Below, piece by piece: positions 1-12,510 of a stretch of DNA of 64,000 nucleotides; the stretch's first letter is position 1, and the number at the start of each line of letters is the position of its first letter. The position numbers and the translations under genes were made by a program. Source of the stretch: Diadophis punctatus similis (Eukaryota; Chordata; Lepidosauria; Squamata; Dipsadidae). Location of the stretch: positions 70,151,740 to 70,215,739 of the forward strand of contig JALIGW010000001.1 in the NCBI GenBank assembly GCA_023053685.1, read 5' to 3'. The notes under the pieces were generated by a model, which had not been told where the DNA came from, made no database searches, and saw only the letters and a program-made list of their open reading frames with translations.

Positions 1-1506
1 AATAATTATATACCGAGTAAATAAATGAATACATTGAAAACCAGCAGATGGCAGCAGAAAAGTTCTTGTTACTCTTTTTGGTTTCTGCAGCTCCAAGCCA
101 AAAGGAGTGGCTAAATAAAATTGACAAACTAATCCACTGCATCTAAAAAGCATCCGTTATAAAGATGTTGTGAGCCAGGAAGTATAATCATATCTTCTTG
201 TTTTAATTAAAATGACATGACTCTCCAGATCAAACTGGAGTAGAAGTCCTCTACTTTAGGTCAAGCATTAATTATAACAGTTAAACTTGGCTGGAACCTG
301 TGGCAACCAATCAGCCTTTTACTTTTTTTTCCATAGAGAGGAAGAATGGTTCTTAATCTTAACTCCTTTTCCTCACCAAGTACGTTTCCCCAGTTCTCTC
401 AATGCCTCTGCACCCCCAACAGCTTAGCAGCCATACTTTTATTTACCGTAGGTGGCTAGTGAAAAGGCACAGGTGTTCAGATGTTCATTGATTCTTTAAG
501 ATGTCTAGAAATTCCACCAAATGTGTGAATATTATATCCAGAGGGATAAATTTGGGTTGTTTTTCCAAGTGCCAGTCAACCACTTCATGTCTTACAATGT
601 AAGTACTTTTCCTACACGTCATCAGCAACAAAGCAAGATCACTAAGTACATACTGTATATGTAGACATTTCACAGAGAGGAAATATAAATATTCTGGTTT
701 AATTTCTAAATGATGCAGAACACTCACTTTATAAAATAATTCCTGACAAGGCTATATATGTCAATCTATGTAAACACCTGGACTGTGTAAACTGTTAAAC
801 AAAATAAAGATTCTTTATTTTTCATATCTTCATTTTTGCAACAAAACAATCTAATCTTTAAAAAATAAAAATACCAATAAAAATTAGAAATACAAACTAA
901 GGAAGGAAAACAAAAAACTCCTACATTTTATATTTATCAATAGTATAAATATAAATCATACCAATTAATTTGTTACCGTATTATGAACAAGGTAGTATTC
1001 CATAAGAGATCACAGAATATTGTTATAGTAATACATATTGCTGCATCCTTTGATTAGTAGAAAACATTTCTTTTTCCAAACTAAATTGATTATATATTTC
1101 CAAAAAACTATTCCTTGACAATTGGAATAATATTGCTTTTCTAGTTTCTTAATATAACTTTTTTTTGCCACTCTCCAAAAATAAAAATTATTTATGTCAT
1201 TCTGAAGCCATCAGAAAGAAAGACATTTCCTCAAGAAAAAAAAGGTCTATAAAAAGTTCAAAAAGCACTTTTGCTATCACTGAATTGTTAAACACTTGCC
1301 ATATTCAGATATAGTGCTAATCTTTCAAGAGGTGGTCAGTTCCAAAATGTCTCTTTCATAGGAGGCCAGCAGATGATATTAAATCCCTGCCACTTTTCCT
1401 AACTCTTCAAGATACCCACTTAACTCTCAGTTTCTATTTTTATTTTTTAAAAAATAAAATACTAACTGCATTTATTTACTTGTTTATTTTCTAAGAATGC
1501 CTACAG
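1..1506. other. AT-rich non-coding stretch
   Basis: No gene, exon or recognisable repeat. The sequence is AT-rich with short A and T runs. The only notable open frame here (485-727, minus) has no recognisable motif and reads as chance. Confidence 0.6.
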
Positions 1507-1730
1507 CAGTGGTTCCCAACCTTTTTTTGGCCATGCCCCACCTAAGCATCTCTAAAATCCTGATCCCCCCCCCCCGTGACATATCATTCTTATTATTCAA
1601 AAAGTGAACTCCTACTCACGCGGAGTAAGCCTAAAATGTCATTAACTTGGTTTAAACAAGGTTCCAATTTCCCCCATTAAAAATCAAATTGCCCTCCTGT
1701 GGGGCATGGGGCCCATGTTGAGAAGCACTG
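1507..1730 (+). mobile_element. hAT-type MITE (CAGTGGTTCCCAACC family)
   Basis: A 224-bp non-autonomous DNA transposon. It begins CAGTGGTTCCCAACC and ends GTTGAGAAGCACTG, a diverged terminal inverted repeat. It is flanked by GCCTACAG on the left and ACCTACAG on the right, an 8-bp target duplication with one mismatch, as expected for hAT. It contains a C11-12 run and no open frame. Confidence 0.85.
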
Positions 1731-1738
1731 ACCTACAG

Positions 1739-2726
1739 GAAGAGAGGCAAAATAAGGGTATTCCTGGAAATGAGGATGTGGATGATGCTCTTTGTGAGCT
1801 TCCTTTCATTTTGGTGAACCTCCCTTGCCTGCCACACATTTAATTTTTACAAGATACATGATACATAATACCAACAGAGTTTCATTTTCTTCTAAGCTTT
1901 ACTTGATCTGAAGAAGGGGAGTGGGCGTGAAAGACCCTAACCCCTTCCACTATATAACCATCAGAGATACATGTTTCAAGTTCAGAGTGTTAAATCTTAA
2001 AGAAAAATAGCAAAGTCAGTCACAAAGCAAAGGAGGGCTAATTATTTTTGCCAGTAAGAGACACTGGCCAAGGCAGCATACACCTTACACCTTGACGGAG
2101 TAACAGCTTTTACACACACACTAGTGGTTTATAGCTAATTATTCCATTATGCATTACAGAGTTCTGCTTGAGAAATGCCACTCACGCAGTTTTTTCCCCC
2201 CTTTTCTCTTTCCAGTGGTTGCCTCAGATAAACAGACTTTAGTTATGGTTCACAAACCCTAATTTCTATATGGGTTTTGTGATCAGTTTCAATTCCAAAG
2301 GCGGCTTTGACACTCTACTGGAGGAAATGATAATCTTCATAGTTTCTAATTAAGCATATGGAACTGACAGTGATAACCTTCCTATATGGCTCTCGTCTCA
2401 CTTTGGAAAGCTCTTGAGGTTTTCCAACTCAATTTCCGGGTCCTCTGATCCTGTAAAAGTAATGAGGACTAAAAATGCAAGTATTGCAATACGGGAAGCT
2501 TCTTCGGTCTTGTAGAGGTTTTGATCATCAAAACAGGGCGGCAGTTGCCTGGAGGGCAAAGAATGAGGATATGGCTAAGTCACCTTCTACCAATAATGAC
2601 AGAAAAACTGCACTGCTCAGCGATTTGGGTATGCACAGAAATGATTGATCATGTATTTAATGGGGAAGCTATTTGATGGGGAAGAAGGATAACAAAGAAT
2701 TCACTCCCTCCACATGTTTTCCAGAG
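1739..2726. other. non-coding stretch
   Basis: No gene or clear repeat seen. Possible intron or intergenic DNA. Confidence 0.5.
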
Positions 2727-2868
2727 CAGTATTTCTTAAAAGTGTGGTCTAAAAGCTCTTTTGTTTGTATGAGTTATAATTATTGATGTTTACCATAAGG
2801 GGTCCTGCATAATTTTTAAAAGTGGGAAAGGATCCCGAGATGGGAAAAAAAAACCTTAAGGAACACTG
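2727..2868. mobile_element. degenerate hAT-like MITE
   Basis: The ends CAGTATTTCTTAA and TTAAGGAACACTG are imperfect inverted repeats. The flanking octamers TTCCAGAG and CTCTAGAG match at only 5 of 8 positions. It is either an old hAT MITE or a chance match. Confidence 0.45.
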
Positions 2869-4448
2869 CTCTAGAGAAACCATATCTAGGCTATAAAAAT
2901 ATAGGAAATCACTAAATGACAACAAAGAGGAAAGAAAAGAAGCTTACTGCAGCCAATTTTTCATAAATCAGATCAAGCAGATTTGTGAAAATTTGTCAGA
3001 ATTGCAGATTGGCATGTGATCATAACTTATATGCATAATGCAGACAATAAGTGTACACATAGCAATTTGGGGTAACCATGGTGAAATGGAATACAGGAAA
3101 TTTTTTTAGACATGGTTTACTGATTGCCAGCAAAGTTCAGATAACTGAATAGTGTAAACCTCTGGTGGTAGGAATATTTTTGGAAATCTTGTCTGGCAAG
3201 ATTCTGCAGCTAACCAGGAAGGCAAATATCTTGGAATATATTTTTGGGGGGGGGAATGAATGATTATTTCAAATCTGCTTCCAAGAGTTGTAGAAAGTAT
3301 AGAGAATGCAGTTAAGTTCATTTCACTGTCAAACAGGGGATAAACAGTTTATTTCTTTGCGCTGACATTTTTTGGTTATCCCTTGGATACTAAAGAAATT
3401 CTATGACTTATTTGAAAAGTGCTGTCGACTATCTTAAAGTTAAGGTTTGAAAAAAATATGGGTGCAAAAGAATGGTAGCTCATCAAACAAAAGTTAGTTT
3501 AACTAGGGCAGGGGTATGGAAGAGAAATAAATTAACCAAGTATTTTATATTTTGTTTGCAAAACTATTTTGCTTCCAAGAAAATGAAATAACAGTAGCTG
3601 AGGATTTTAATTTAATTTTGGATCCATTGATTGATCCTAATAAAATATCCAAAATAAACAAACATTCCAAATTAGCAGGGATTTAATCTGGTGGATATAT
3701 GGAGACAATTGTATTTAAATTTAAATTTATTTTAAATTTAACAATCCGATATTCTTAAGTGAAAATTACTCTTTAATGCCTCAGTCTATAGGTAATTTAG
3801 TTGAAAAGTGTAATACCAGCTCAATTAAAGTTTCTAGTCATGCTACAGTTATATTATTTATTATTGGTAATAAAATTCAAATTAGAGGGATATGGTATTT
3901 CATTCAATATGTCATTGCTAGATCATTCTCAATTTTTGATCACTAACAAAAGCATTGAAAAATATTGATATATTTATTAAATGATTGGAAAACTGAGGAC
4001 TGTTTGGGATATGTTCAAAGAAATTCATGAGTTAGACAATAGCTTACATCTCTTGCAGGGAAAAAAATGAAAGAATTCAATTCTAGAAACTCAGACAAAG
4101 ATATAAAGGAAGCTTTGAATGTTTACACTAGAACTCATTCTTTGGAATTGAATCATATGCCTTTAGATCTATGAAACTGGAGCTGGATTATACTCTGAAA
4201 ATGGAATAATGAAAGAATATTAAGCAACTGTACTGGGAACTGGGGTGGGGTGGGGATTAATTGCTGGCTTTTGTTTGAAACAATGTAATATAATACATAT
4301 ACCAAGAGTATCCACTGGGAAATTTATAGGGACTATAATAAAATTAATTTGCAATTTATAGGGTTTTATCACATCTATATGTGGCAAATGTAGAGATAAC
4401 GATTCAGCAGAAATTAAAAAATGAAACTAAATAACAACAACAACAACA
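2869..4448. other. AT-rich non-coding stretch
   Basis: No gene, exon or classified repeat recognised. The minus-strand frame at 3106-3321 has no family resemblance. Confidence 0.5.
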
Positions 4449-4511
4449 GAGTTGGAAGGGACCTTGGAGGTCTTCTAGTCCAACCCCCTGCTTAGGCAGG
4501 AAACCCTACAT
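4449..4511 (-). mobile_element. CR1 3'-end fragment (or CR1-tailed SINE)
   Basis: Read on the minus strand, this matches the conserved CR1 3' end: GGTTGGACTAGAAGACCTCC, then a stretch like AAGGTCCCTTCCAACTCTG, then a GTT-repeat tail. On the plus strand the tail is the AAC repeat just before 4449. It is truncated at the 5' side. Confidence 0.8.
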
Positions 4512-4523
4512 TAGTCCTACATT

Positions 4524-4561
4524 GGACTTACTTGAGTCCAATTTAGGACTCAAGTAAGTCC
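4524..4561. repeat. perfect short inverted repeat
   Basis: The 16-bp arms GGACTTACTTGAGTCC and GGACTCAAGTAAGTCC are exact reverse complements around a 6-base AT loop. CCTACATT lies on both sides. It could be a hairpin formed by template switching or a small MITE remnant. Confidence 0.85.
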
Positions 4562-5827
4562 TACATTGAATGGACTTAGCTTTAACTTTGCAAGAAACAT
4601 TTGGTACAATCTGTGCAATAAAAGTAAGAAGACGCTAGGGACATATGAGATCTTGACTATTAACAAAGAGATATTTTTTAAAAATTGATCCTACATAATT
4701 AGAGATAAAAAGTGTCTTTTAAAAATGGGGGCCAATCCCCATCATATGAGCTATATGCAATATAAAATTGGATCCCTTCATTTGAGCCCCCAAACTTAGA
4801 GTTATGTTCCATTATCTTTATTAAACACGAATGTTAAGATTTTGTCTGTTACTTTGGCATGAAGACTTCAGAATGTATTACCATTGGAAATTCTTTCAGA
4901 AAAAAAATTGTGCTGGATCTATTAAAGTGCATCCAATAATATTAGATGTCTGAAAGATACTTCAGCATTCTATTCTGATAAGAATAAAACAGCCTAGTGA
5001 CTTTATTGGAAGGTGGATAAAGCCTTTAAAATGGTAGAGATTCAGATGTTTCAACATTGTATAATATGGATCTCCTCAAATTTTGTATCTTTAATTAAAA
5101 AAAATCTAGCCCTTCTGCTTAGATAATTACAAATGGGATTATTTTTCCCTTATCTCCTTCAATTTTTAATTTTGTTTTGGAATGTTTGGCAAGTACAATA
5201 AAAAGCAATCTAGTGAAATGGATGGTATTTGGAGGGTAGGATGTTCTATATATATATATATATTATGATAAATATTCCATGCATACAATAAAATAGAATG
5301 CAATCAATATTTTACTAACTAATAATGTAGTCATAGCAGTATGTAGACATTTGGGTTTCATTTCATGCCCAGTTTCTATTAAATATTTAGGGATCAGTGT
5401 TTCCAGGAAAACACCTGTTTGCCAAAGAAGAACTTTTCAAGTTTTTGAAAAACAGATGAATTGAGACATTAAGAAATGGATGAAATATGTATAAATCTCT
5501 GAGGAAGAATGAACACAGTGAAAATTTATATCGCCTCAAGAGTGATATATATGGTAATAGTTTAAGCCACTGGTTGAGATAGGCACTATTGAAATTAAAC
5601 AAACAGTTCTGAACTTGTAGTTGCTTACCCAAGGTGACTCAATAAACCCTACTTGCTTAGATCTAACTTCTGCAGTGCCATTGTATAACACCATCTTTCT
5701 AGCTGAATGAAAAAGTTGGAACAGTAATAAAAACTAAAAAGCATTACCAATTCATTTTGAAAATGCTCAATAAGTACTGCAGGAATCACTGGGCCAGATA
5801 TATAAAGAGAAAGTACAAAACCTAGAA
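4562..5827. other. AT-rich non-coding stretch with a short TA repeat
   Basis: No gene seen. A (TA)8 run lies at about 5250-5265. The minus-strand frame 5387-5632 shows no domain. Confidence 0.5.
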
Positions 5828-6262
5828 CAGTGATGGTGAACCTTTTTTACCTCGGGTTTCGAAAGTGCGTGTGCGCCTGCTATCTTGCGCGCACACGTGC
5901 CCAAACCCATAATTCAATGCCCCCATGTGCCCCACCCCCTGCACATGCGCGCATGACCCCCCATGCTGCCCTGCCCCTGCGCATGATCTCCCGCTCCCGT
6001 TTCCCAACTTCCAGTGGGCCCGTTTGGCCCGTTTCTCACCCTCCCCAGGCTCCCGAGGCTTCCCTGGATCCTGGGGAGGGCAAAAAAAAACCCTATCCCC
6101 CAGAGGCCGAAAACACCCTCCCAGAGCCTCTGCACAAGCCGAAAATCAGCTGGCCGGCACGCACATGCGTGCTGAAGCTGAGCTAGGGCAACAGCTCACG
6201 TGCCAACAGATATGGCTCCACGTGCCACCTGTGGCACGCGTGCCATAGGTCCGCCATCTTGG
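5828..6262 (+). mobile_element. hAT non-autonomous element, 'GTGATGGCGAACC' family, copy 1
   Basis: A 435-bp GC-rich MITE. It starts CAGTGATGGTGAACC and ends in a mutated form of AGGTTCGCCATCACTG. The flanking 8-bp duplication ACCTAGAA is perfect (5820-5827 and 6263-6270). Open frames on both strands inside it come from GC-rich, alternating purine-pyrimidine sequence and are not genes. The same family occurs at 7996, 40513, 55946 and 58768. Confidence 0.93.
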
Positions 6263-6654
6263 ACCTAGAAGGTACAAAATTGCTTTCAATGTACAAGGCT
6301 GAGTGTTCAAGGCTACAATGTTTGCTTCCATAGTTTACTAAATATAACAGTGATTTGCGCATCTCTGTATGAATAAATATTATGAAAAATGAGGAATTTG
6401 CATAAAGTTCCATTAAATCATTGCCCATAAACAGGAAATAAGGCAAAATGCTTCTCATGAGCACACACACCCTTTAGAGATCTCTGGGAGAATATGTTTT
6501 GTGCCTCTAGGGTTAGGAACCCATGAAGAATAATTCTATTATTCAAATGCTACTTGAGAACTGCCTGCAATACCAGATAGCAGTTAACCAGAAAAACTGA
6601 AAGTGTGAAGGAAGAAGTCTCTTCCATTTTGCTATAAAGCCATAGTACCAAGCG

Positions 6655-6700
6655 CTCTCTCTCTCTCTCCCTCCCTCCCTCCCTCCCTCCCTCCCTCCCT

Positions 6701-6745
<45 letters not shown>

Positions 6746-6768
6746 GGAGAGAGGGAGGGAGGGAGAGA
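6655..6768. repeat. (CT)n(CCCT)n(CT)n microsatellite
   Basis: A compound pyrimidine tract of CT and CCCT units, followed by a short GGGA-rich purine tract of opposite strand composition (6745-6768). Together they could fold into a hairpin. Confidence 0.95.
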
Positions 6769-7369
6769 TATGCATGTGTGTATATGAAGAAAATGGTTAG
6801 TAATACAGGATGGTGTTAATCCACATTTAGATGCCCCAAATCAAATTCAGCTAATTCCCAATTGTAGTAGCATGGATGTCAAGGCCATTTTTATCTGACC
6901 TTGGCTAATCTAATCTAAATAGCTGGTCCTGAATAGTGTCTGAATAGGAGACCAAGAAACCCCAAAGCTCTTAGGCTAGATTGGAATGCTAAAAAAAAAA
7001 AAATCCTCAGAAGGAACTGCAAACAGTTTTGTATTGTAGCCAAGGAAATTATACAGATGTGTTTGTGTAGATGCCAGGGGTTGAACTGAGTTTGAAGAGT
7101 CTTTACTACTTTGGGATGAATGGGGGAGGATGGTCATCTTATGTCACTTGTAATTATTTTAATTAACTACATAAACTATTCCAATCCACTGCAAACTAGG
7201 GCATTGTTAGTCAGCATATATACCATTTTTAAAAATGTTTAAACAAGTATTAGGATAGTTTTATTTCTTTTAAATTAAGCATAGAGAAACCAACACATAA
7301 CAAAGTGTGTGCATGTGTTTCCGTGTGTATTTTATACATACATAAATTTCCTTCTTACCCCTGGATAGT
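6769..7369. other. non-coding stretch
   Basis: No gene or classified repeat seen. Confidence 0.5.
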
Positions 7370-7700
7370 ATGTGTTGTCCCCAATTTCAGGTCCTCTGCC
7401 AGGGGCCTGGGAGTTTGAGGATTCTTTGCAGGATCTTAGCTCTTTCTAGCACTGCACTCTTCTGGATAGAGAGCTCTGATGCTGTTCCTAGGCTCTGTTG
7501 GAGCCATTCTCCCTGCTTAGGAGTCACAACCCCAATTGCTCCTACCACCACTGGGATCACTTTGGGCTTTACTTTCCACACACCCTCCAGTTTCTACTTC
7601 ACACCCTGATATTTCTCCAGCTTCTCATATTCTTTCTGCCTGTTGTTGCTGTCAGTTGGGACCACTACATTTATCACCAGTGCTCTCTTCTGGACCAGCC

Positions 7701-7862
7701 AGCTACTGTGGCCTAGAGGTAGAGGTAGAGCTCTTGCCTCACAATCAGGAGGTTGTGAGTTCGATCCTAGGTAGAGGCAGATGTAAGGGTCTCCTGCTTG
7801 GGCAGGGGGTTGGACTAGATGACCTGCAAGGTCCCTTCCAACTCTATTAATCTGTTCTGTTC
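7701..7862 (+). mobile_element. tRNA-derived SINE with CR1-like tail, copy 1
   Basis: The head carries an A-box-like TGGCCTAGAGGTAGAG and a B-box-like GAGTTCGATCCTA, so an internal Pol III promoter. The 3' part, GGTTGGACTAGATGACCTGC and onward, matches the CR1 LINE 3' end, which suggests CR1-driven mobilisation. It sits inside the R2/R4-like LINE relic. No clear target duplication was found. Confidence 0.85.
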
Positions 7863-8539
7863 ACCTTGACAACTACCATAATATCTGGTTGATTGATCAG
7901 AACCTGCGTATCCATCTGGATCTGGAAGTCACACAGGATCTTAACCTTGTTATTCTTTTTGTGGAATCTCCCATCTCCCATTGTGGAGTCTAGCCCAGTG
8001 ATGGCTAACCTTTTTGCCATCGTGTGCCAAAAGCGGGGGGAGGGGGGTCATGCATATGCGTACCGACACCCATAATTCAATGCCCCTGCACGCCCTGCCC
8101 CCCATGCATGCACCTGCGACACCCCCCACGCCCCATGATCCCATTGCTCCCCTGCGCATGTGTGTGTGACCCCCCTGAGCTCCCCCACCCCCATAAAAGC
8201 ATGTGCGACCCCCGTGCGACCCCACTCATGCGTGCCACACACCCACACCGCCTGTTTTGGTCCTGGCAAGCCTCTCTAAAGCCTCCTGGGATCAAAAACG
8301 GGCTGCAGTGGGGAGGGGGTGCCACCAGAACCCGGAAAGTATCAATGAAGGGCCCCCCCAGCCCACCACCAAGAACAAGCCAGTGCAGGCCCCCCTCCCA
8401 CTCCTTCTCCCAAGGGAACGTGCCCGCTCCCGGCCATCACGTCTTTTACAGACGTTCCTTTGGCATGAACTCCAGTCCTGCGGCAGCACTGCTTGTTCTC
8501 GGTGGCTGGAAGGGGGGATTTCTCCTCCAGCATCCCGGC

Positions 8540-8870
8540 CACAAGCGGCTGGGTGAGAAGTGCTACGCAGCCCCAGGAGAGCAGCAAGGCAGGGCTGCTT
8601 GTTCTCGGTGGCGGGTGAGGAGGGGTGGCCATTCTCCTCCAGAATCCTGGCTGCAAGCGGCTGGGTGAGAAGTGCTACGCAGCCCCAGGAGAGCAGCAAG
8701 GCAGGGCTGCTTGTTGTCAGTGGCAGGCGAGGGGGGTGGCGGCCACCAAGAACAAACAGCCCTGCCCCTGCTGTTCTCCTGGGGCTGCGCAGTGGTTCTC
8801 ACCCTGCTGCTTGCGGACGAGATTCTGGAGGAGAACTACTGCCCTCGCCTGCCACTGAGAACAAGCAGCG
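8540..8870. repeat. 112-bp minisatellite with an inverted third unit
   Basis: AAGCGGCTGGGTGAGAAGTG begins at 8543 and again at 8655, a 112-bp period with high identity. From about 8755 to 8870 a related unit appears in reverse complement (CCTGGGGCTGCGCAGTGGTT and onward). Confidence 0.85.
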
Positions 8871-9219
8871 CTGCTGCTGCTTCTCTTCTGGGGTGCCTGA
8901 GCTGGCCAGGTGCTCTGGACCACAAACGCACATTGCTGTGGGCTGGAGCCACGCTAGAACCCTGCTCGGGTGGGGAGGGAGGGAAGCCCCAGCCAGCCGG
9001 TCCTGGCTGACAGCTCTGCTCCGTTAGGAAGCGACCGCCAGGATCCTTTCTCCGCATCTTTGGGTACGTGAGCTGTTCTTTGCGCATGCATGCACACCAG
9101 ATACCAGGCCAAGGGGCAGCACGCATGCGTACGCCGGAAACAGGAAGATCATCTTCCCGGCATGCGCATGTGCACTGGGTGACTGCTCTTTCGGTTTCTG
9201 GCGCTCCCACGTGCATGAA

Positions 9220-9447
9220 TAGCAATAACACTTTACTTATATACCGCTTCATAGTGCTTTACAGCCCTCTCTAAGCGGTTTACAGAGTTCAGCATATTGC
9301 CCCCAACAATCTGGGTCCTCATTTTACCGACCTCAGAAGGATGGAAGGCTGAGTCAACCTTGAGCCTAGTGAGATTTGAACAGCTGAACTGCTGAACTAG
9401 CAGTCAGCCTGCAGTCGCAGCATTTAACCACTGCACCACTTCAGCTC
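9220..9447 (-). mobile_element. tRNA-derived squamate SINE (type A), copy 1
   Basis: Minus orientation: the tRNA-like head is at the right (GAGCTGAAGTGGTGCAGTGG on the minus strand) and the tail of AGCAATA type is at the left. The body TATTGCCCCCAACAATCTGG is shared with copies at 16249, 41401, 43501 and 52305. CATGAA lies on both sides and may be the target duplication. It is inserted in the hAT at 7996. Confidence 0.9.
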
Positions 9448-9903
9448 ATGAAGACCAGCTGGCTGGCACGCTGGAACCCGAAAGAGCAATGGGCGATGAC
9501 TCCACGTGTCCTGAGCGATGGCTCTGCATGCCACTTCTGGCACGCATTCCATAGGTTCGCCATCATGGGTCTAGCCCATACACTATGCAGATGTTCCTGT
9601 ATACAATACCAGCTACTTGGTCGTGTTGTTCAGTGTATGCTACTCCAGCCTGCACCTTACACCCTGCCACTATGTGTTGGACTGTTTCTGAGAGCTCTCT
9701 GCACTGTGTGCACCTCAGGTCCTGTTTAGTATGTCCCTCTGTTTCTATGGATCTGGTGCTTTATGCATGTTCTTATGCTGCTATAATTAGTGCCTCAGTG
9801 CTTTTCAGCCAGTGGTAGGATTTCCCAATGTCAGCCACCTCATTATCTGTTGATGGTACATTCCATGTAGGTTCTTGTCTTCCCCTAACAGTTCTTCTGC
9901 TAT

Positions 9904-10617
9904 TCTTCCCATATTGAATCAAGCTAACCCAACCTGGAAAAATGGTTTACAACTCCCACAAACCAAACAAATATGATTATCCTATAGGGAATTCTGTAGT
10001 CTAACAACAGAATTATATAGGGTAAAAACAGGTTACGGAAGACTGAATTATCTGGGGTGTCACAGAAAATATATTGACAGTCTTGCTTTGCTATTGAGTA
10101 TTTTTTTTTAATTAAAACTTTTATTCACACATCACATGCATTATACTCTGTACATCAAGTATTAGCATCATAATGTGATCATAGAAAGTGTAATGTTAAT
10201 TGCTGTGTAAGCTATAAAGCAGTAGCTATTGTGGTGACCTCAAAGTCATAGTTCTGTGACTCCAGTATAAATCTGCCAATGTTGACATGGCTGATGGCAG
10301 GAAACAAGAATGCCTCATTCTTTCTGCTATGTTGCTTAGCAAAATGTAATAGACCTTGTCATATAATGGTAGCACAATAAAGACATACTGAACTATATAA
10401 TCCATTCAATTTAAGGCAAAAATATATATTAGAATGATAAAAAAACCCAATCTTTACAGTTCTGAAAAGCTACTCCCAACATTCCACAAATATGTTGAGA
10501 TGTGCACATCTTACATAATCAAATAATATTTAGTTCAGTAGTCACTTCTGTATTTTGCTATATGACATAATATAAAATTGTGTACAGCCTCTAAATGTAA
10601 ATCTCTCAAAAAAGAGT
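9904..10617. other. AT-rich non-coding stretch
   Basis: No gene or classified repeat recognised. Confidence 0.5.
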
Positions 10618-10757
10618 ATTAAAAAAGTATGGAGAAATTTTCTGGCAGTGAGAATGATTAATCAATGGAATGGCTTGCTTCCCACAGTTGTGGATGCTCC
10701 ATCCCTGAAGGTTTTGAAAAATATACTGGTCATCCATTTGACCAGGATCGTATATAG

Positions 10758-11719
<962 letters not shown>

Positions 11720-12012
11720 GTATATAGTCTCCTGCCATGAGCAAGAGGTTGGACTAACAGACCTCTGAGATTCCTTCCAGCCCCATGATGTGCGTTCTCT
11801 GCTGGTTTCATTTGAAATACTGCTGTTCTAAGACTGCAAAGTCTACTTGTCTGCCTGAGAAAGAGCTCCCTACAACTGTGAACCTATCATGACTTGCTCA
11901 GTAATATAGACTATGCTCATTTCCCAGCAAAGTTATACACTGGGAGTTAAATACATATAGTAAATATTTTATGAGTGAGTGTGCATTAATATTTATTGTC
12001 TTGCTAGGTCAA

Positions 12013-12083
12013 ACTACAGCAACCTTCTCAAACTTGATGTCCTTGAAATGTGTTGAGCTGTAATTCCTATAATCCCCAATTAA
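12013..12083. mobile_element. relic of a palindromic hAT MITE
   Basis: AGCAACCTTCTCAAACTTG, then TGTGTTGAGCTGTAATTCC, resembles one arm of the palindromic MITEs at 14363 and 16561 (gene-desert type CAACTCCCAGAATTCC core). The second arm has decayed. Confidence 0.5.
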
Positions 12084-12367
12084 CAAAAGCAGCAATATCT
12101 GCATTCTCAAATACCCAGCTAGATAGCTCCAGGTAGTTGATTTTGGCTGATCTCAAAAAGCTATGGTAAGACTTGTCTCGTTTAGCATTTCAGCGGGAAA
12201 CTAAGAGCAAATTCCCGGCTGTAGGCTGAACTAGTGGGGGGGGGGGAAACATCCGGGGGGGGGGAAGAAACAGTATTAAGCCACTTTCTTTCTATTGCAA
12301 AGGCAATGGTTACAACTATACATGGACACATCATCAGAAATCAAGATTCAAAGAACCATCTAGAGCC

Positions 12368-12502
12368 CAGGGGTGTCAAACTAGCGTCCCATGGGCCGGA
12401 TGAATCACGCACAGGCCACGCCCACTCTGGCTCTGCAAAAGCAAAATAACATCACGATACGTCACGTGACATCACATGACACGATCAAGTTTGACACCCG
12501 TG
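12368..12502 (+). mobile_element. hAT MITE (CAGGGGTGTCAAAC family), copy 1
   Basis: The ends CAGGGGTGTCAAAC and GTTTGACACCCGTG are inverted repeats. ATCTAGAG lies on the left (12358-12365) and ATCTAGAC on the right (12503-12510), an 8-bp duplication with one mismatch and two extra bases at the left junction. Same family as 61625. Confidence 0.85.
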
Positions 12503-12510
12503 ATCTAGAC

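Larger units (their letters stand above)
7996..9568 (+). mobile_element. long hAT non-autonomous element, same family as 5828, copy 2
   Basis: It starts CAGTGATGGCTAACC and ends AGGTTCGCCATCATGG. The 8-bp duplication GTCTAGCC flanks it perfectly (7988-7995 and 9569-9576), and removing it rejoins the LINE relic. At 1573 bp it is over three times as long as its relatives here. The extra length is a minisatellite (8540-8870), GC-rich filler and a SINE (9220-9447). No transposase was seen. The numerous overlapping open frames on both strands reflect GC-rich repeats. Confidence 0.92.
7370..9903 (-). pseudogene. LINE reverse-transcriptase C-terminal region (R2/R4-like), broken
   Basis: Three pieces on the minus strand read in order as the C-terminal part of a non-LTR retrotransposon polyprotein. 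Piece 1 (9903-9577) gives EVADIGKSYHWLK and, further on, a Cys-rich stretch (DLRCTQC, then HIVAGCKVQAG) and QVAGIVYRNIC. Piece 2 (7995-7863) gives VKILCDFQIQMD and INQPDIMVV. Piece 3 (7692-7370) gives KVIPVVVGAIGVVTPK and IQKSAVLERAKILQRILKLP. These match, from memory, the end of R2/R4-type LINE proteins found in fish, corals and lizards. Stops and frameshifts are present throughout. A SINE (7701-7862) and a hAT element (7996-9568) lie between the pieces. The clade name is less certain than the LINE call. Confidence 0.85.

Noticed and set aside
5830..6470. Overlapping frames of 60-118 residues on both strands
   Set aside because: They fall in the GC-rich hAT MITE at 5828-6262 or run over its edge.
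8540..8870. Tandem units as a CRISPR array
   Set aside because: Only three units, one inverted, no regular unique spacers, and the context is vertebrate.
8024..9027. Several overlapping frames of 70-214 residues on both strands
   Set aside because: GC-rich minisatellite inside a hAT element. Frames are equally open on both strands and repeat with the 112-bp unit.
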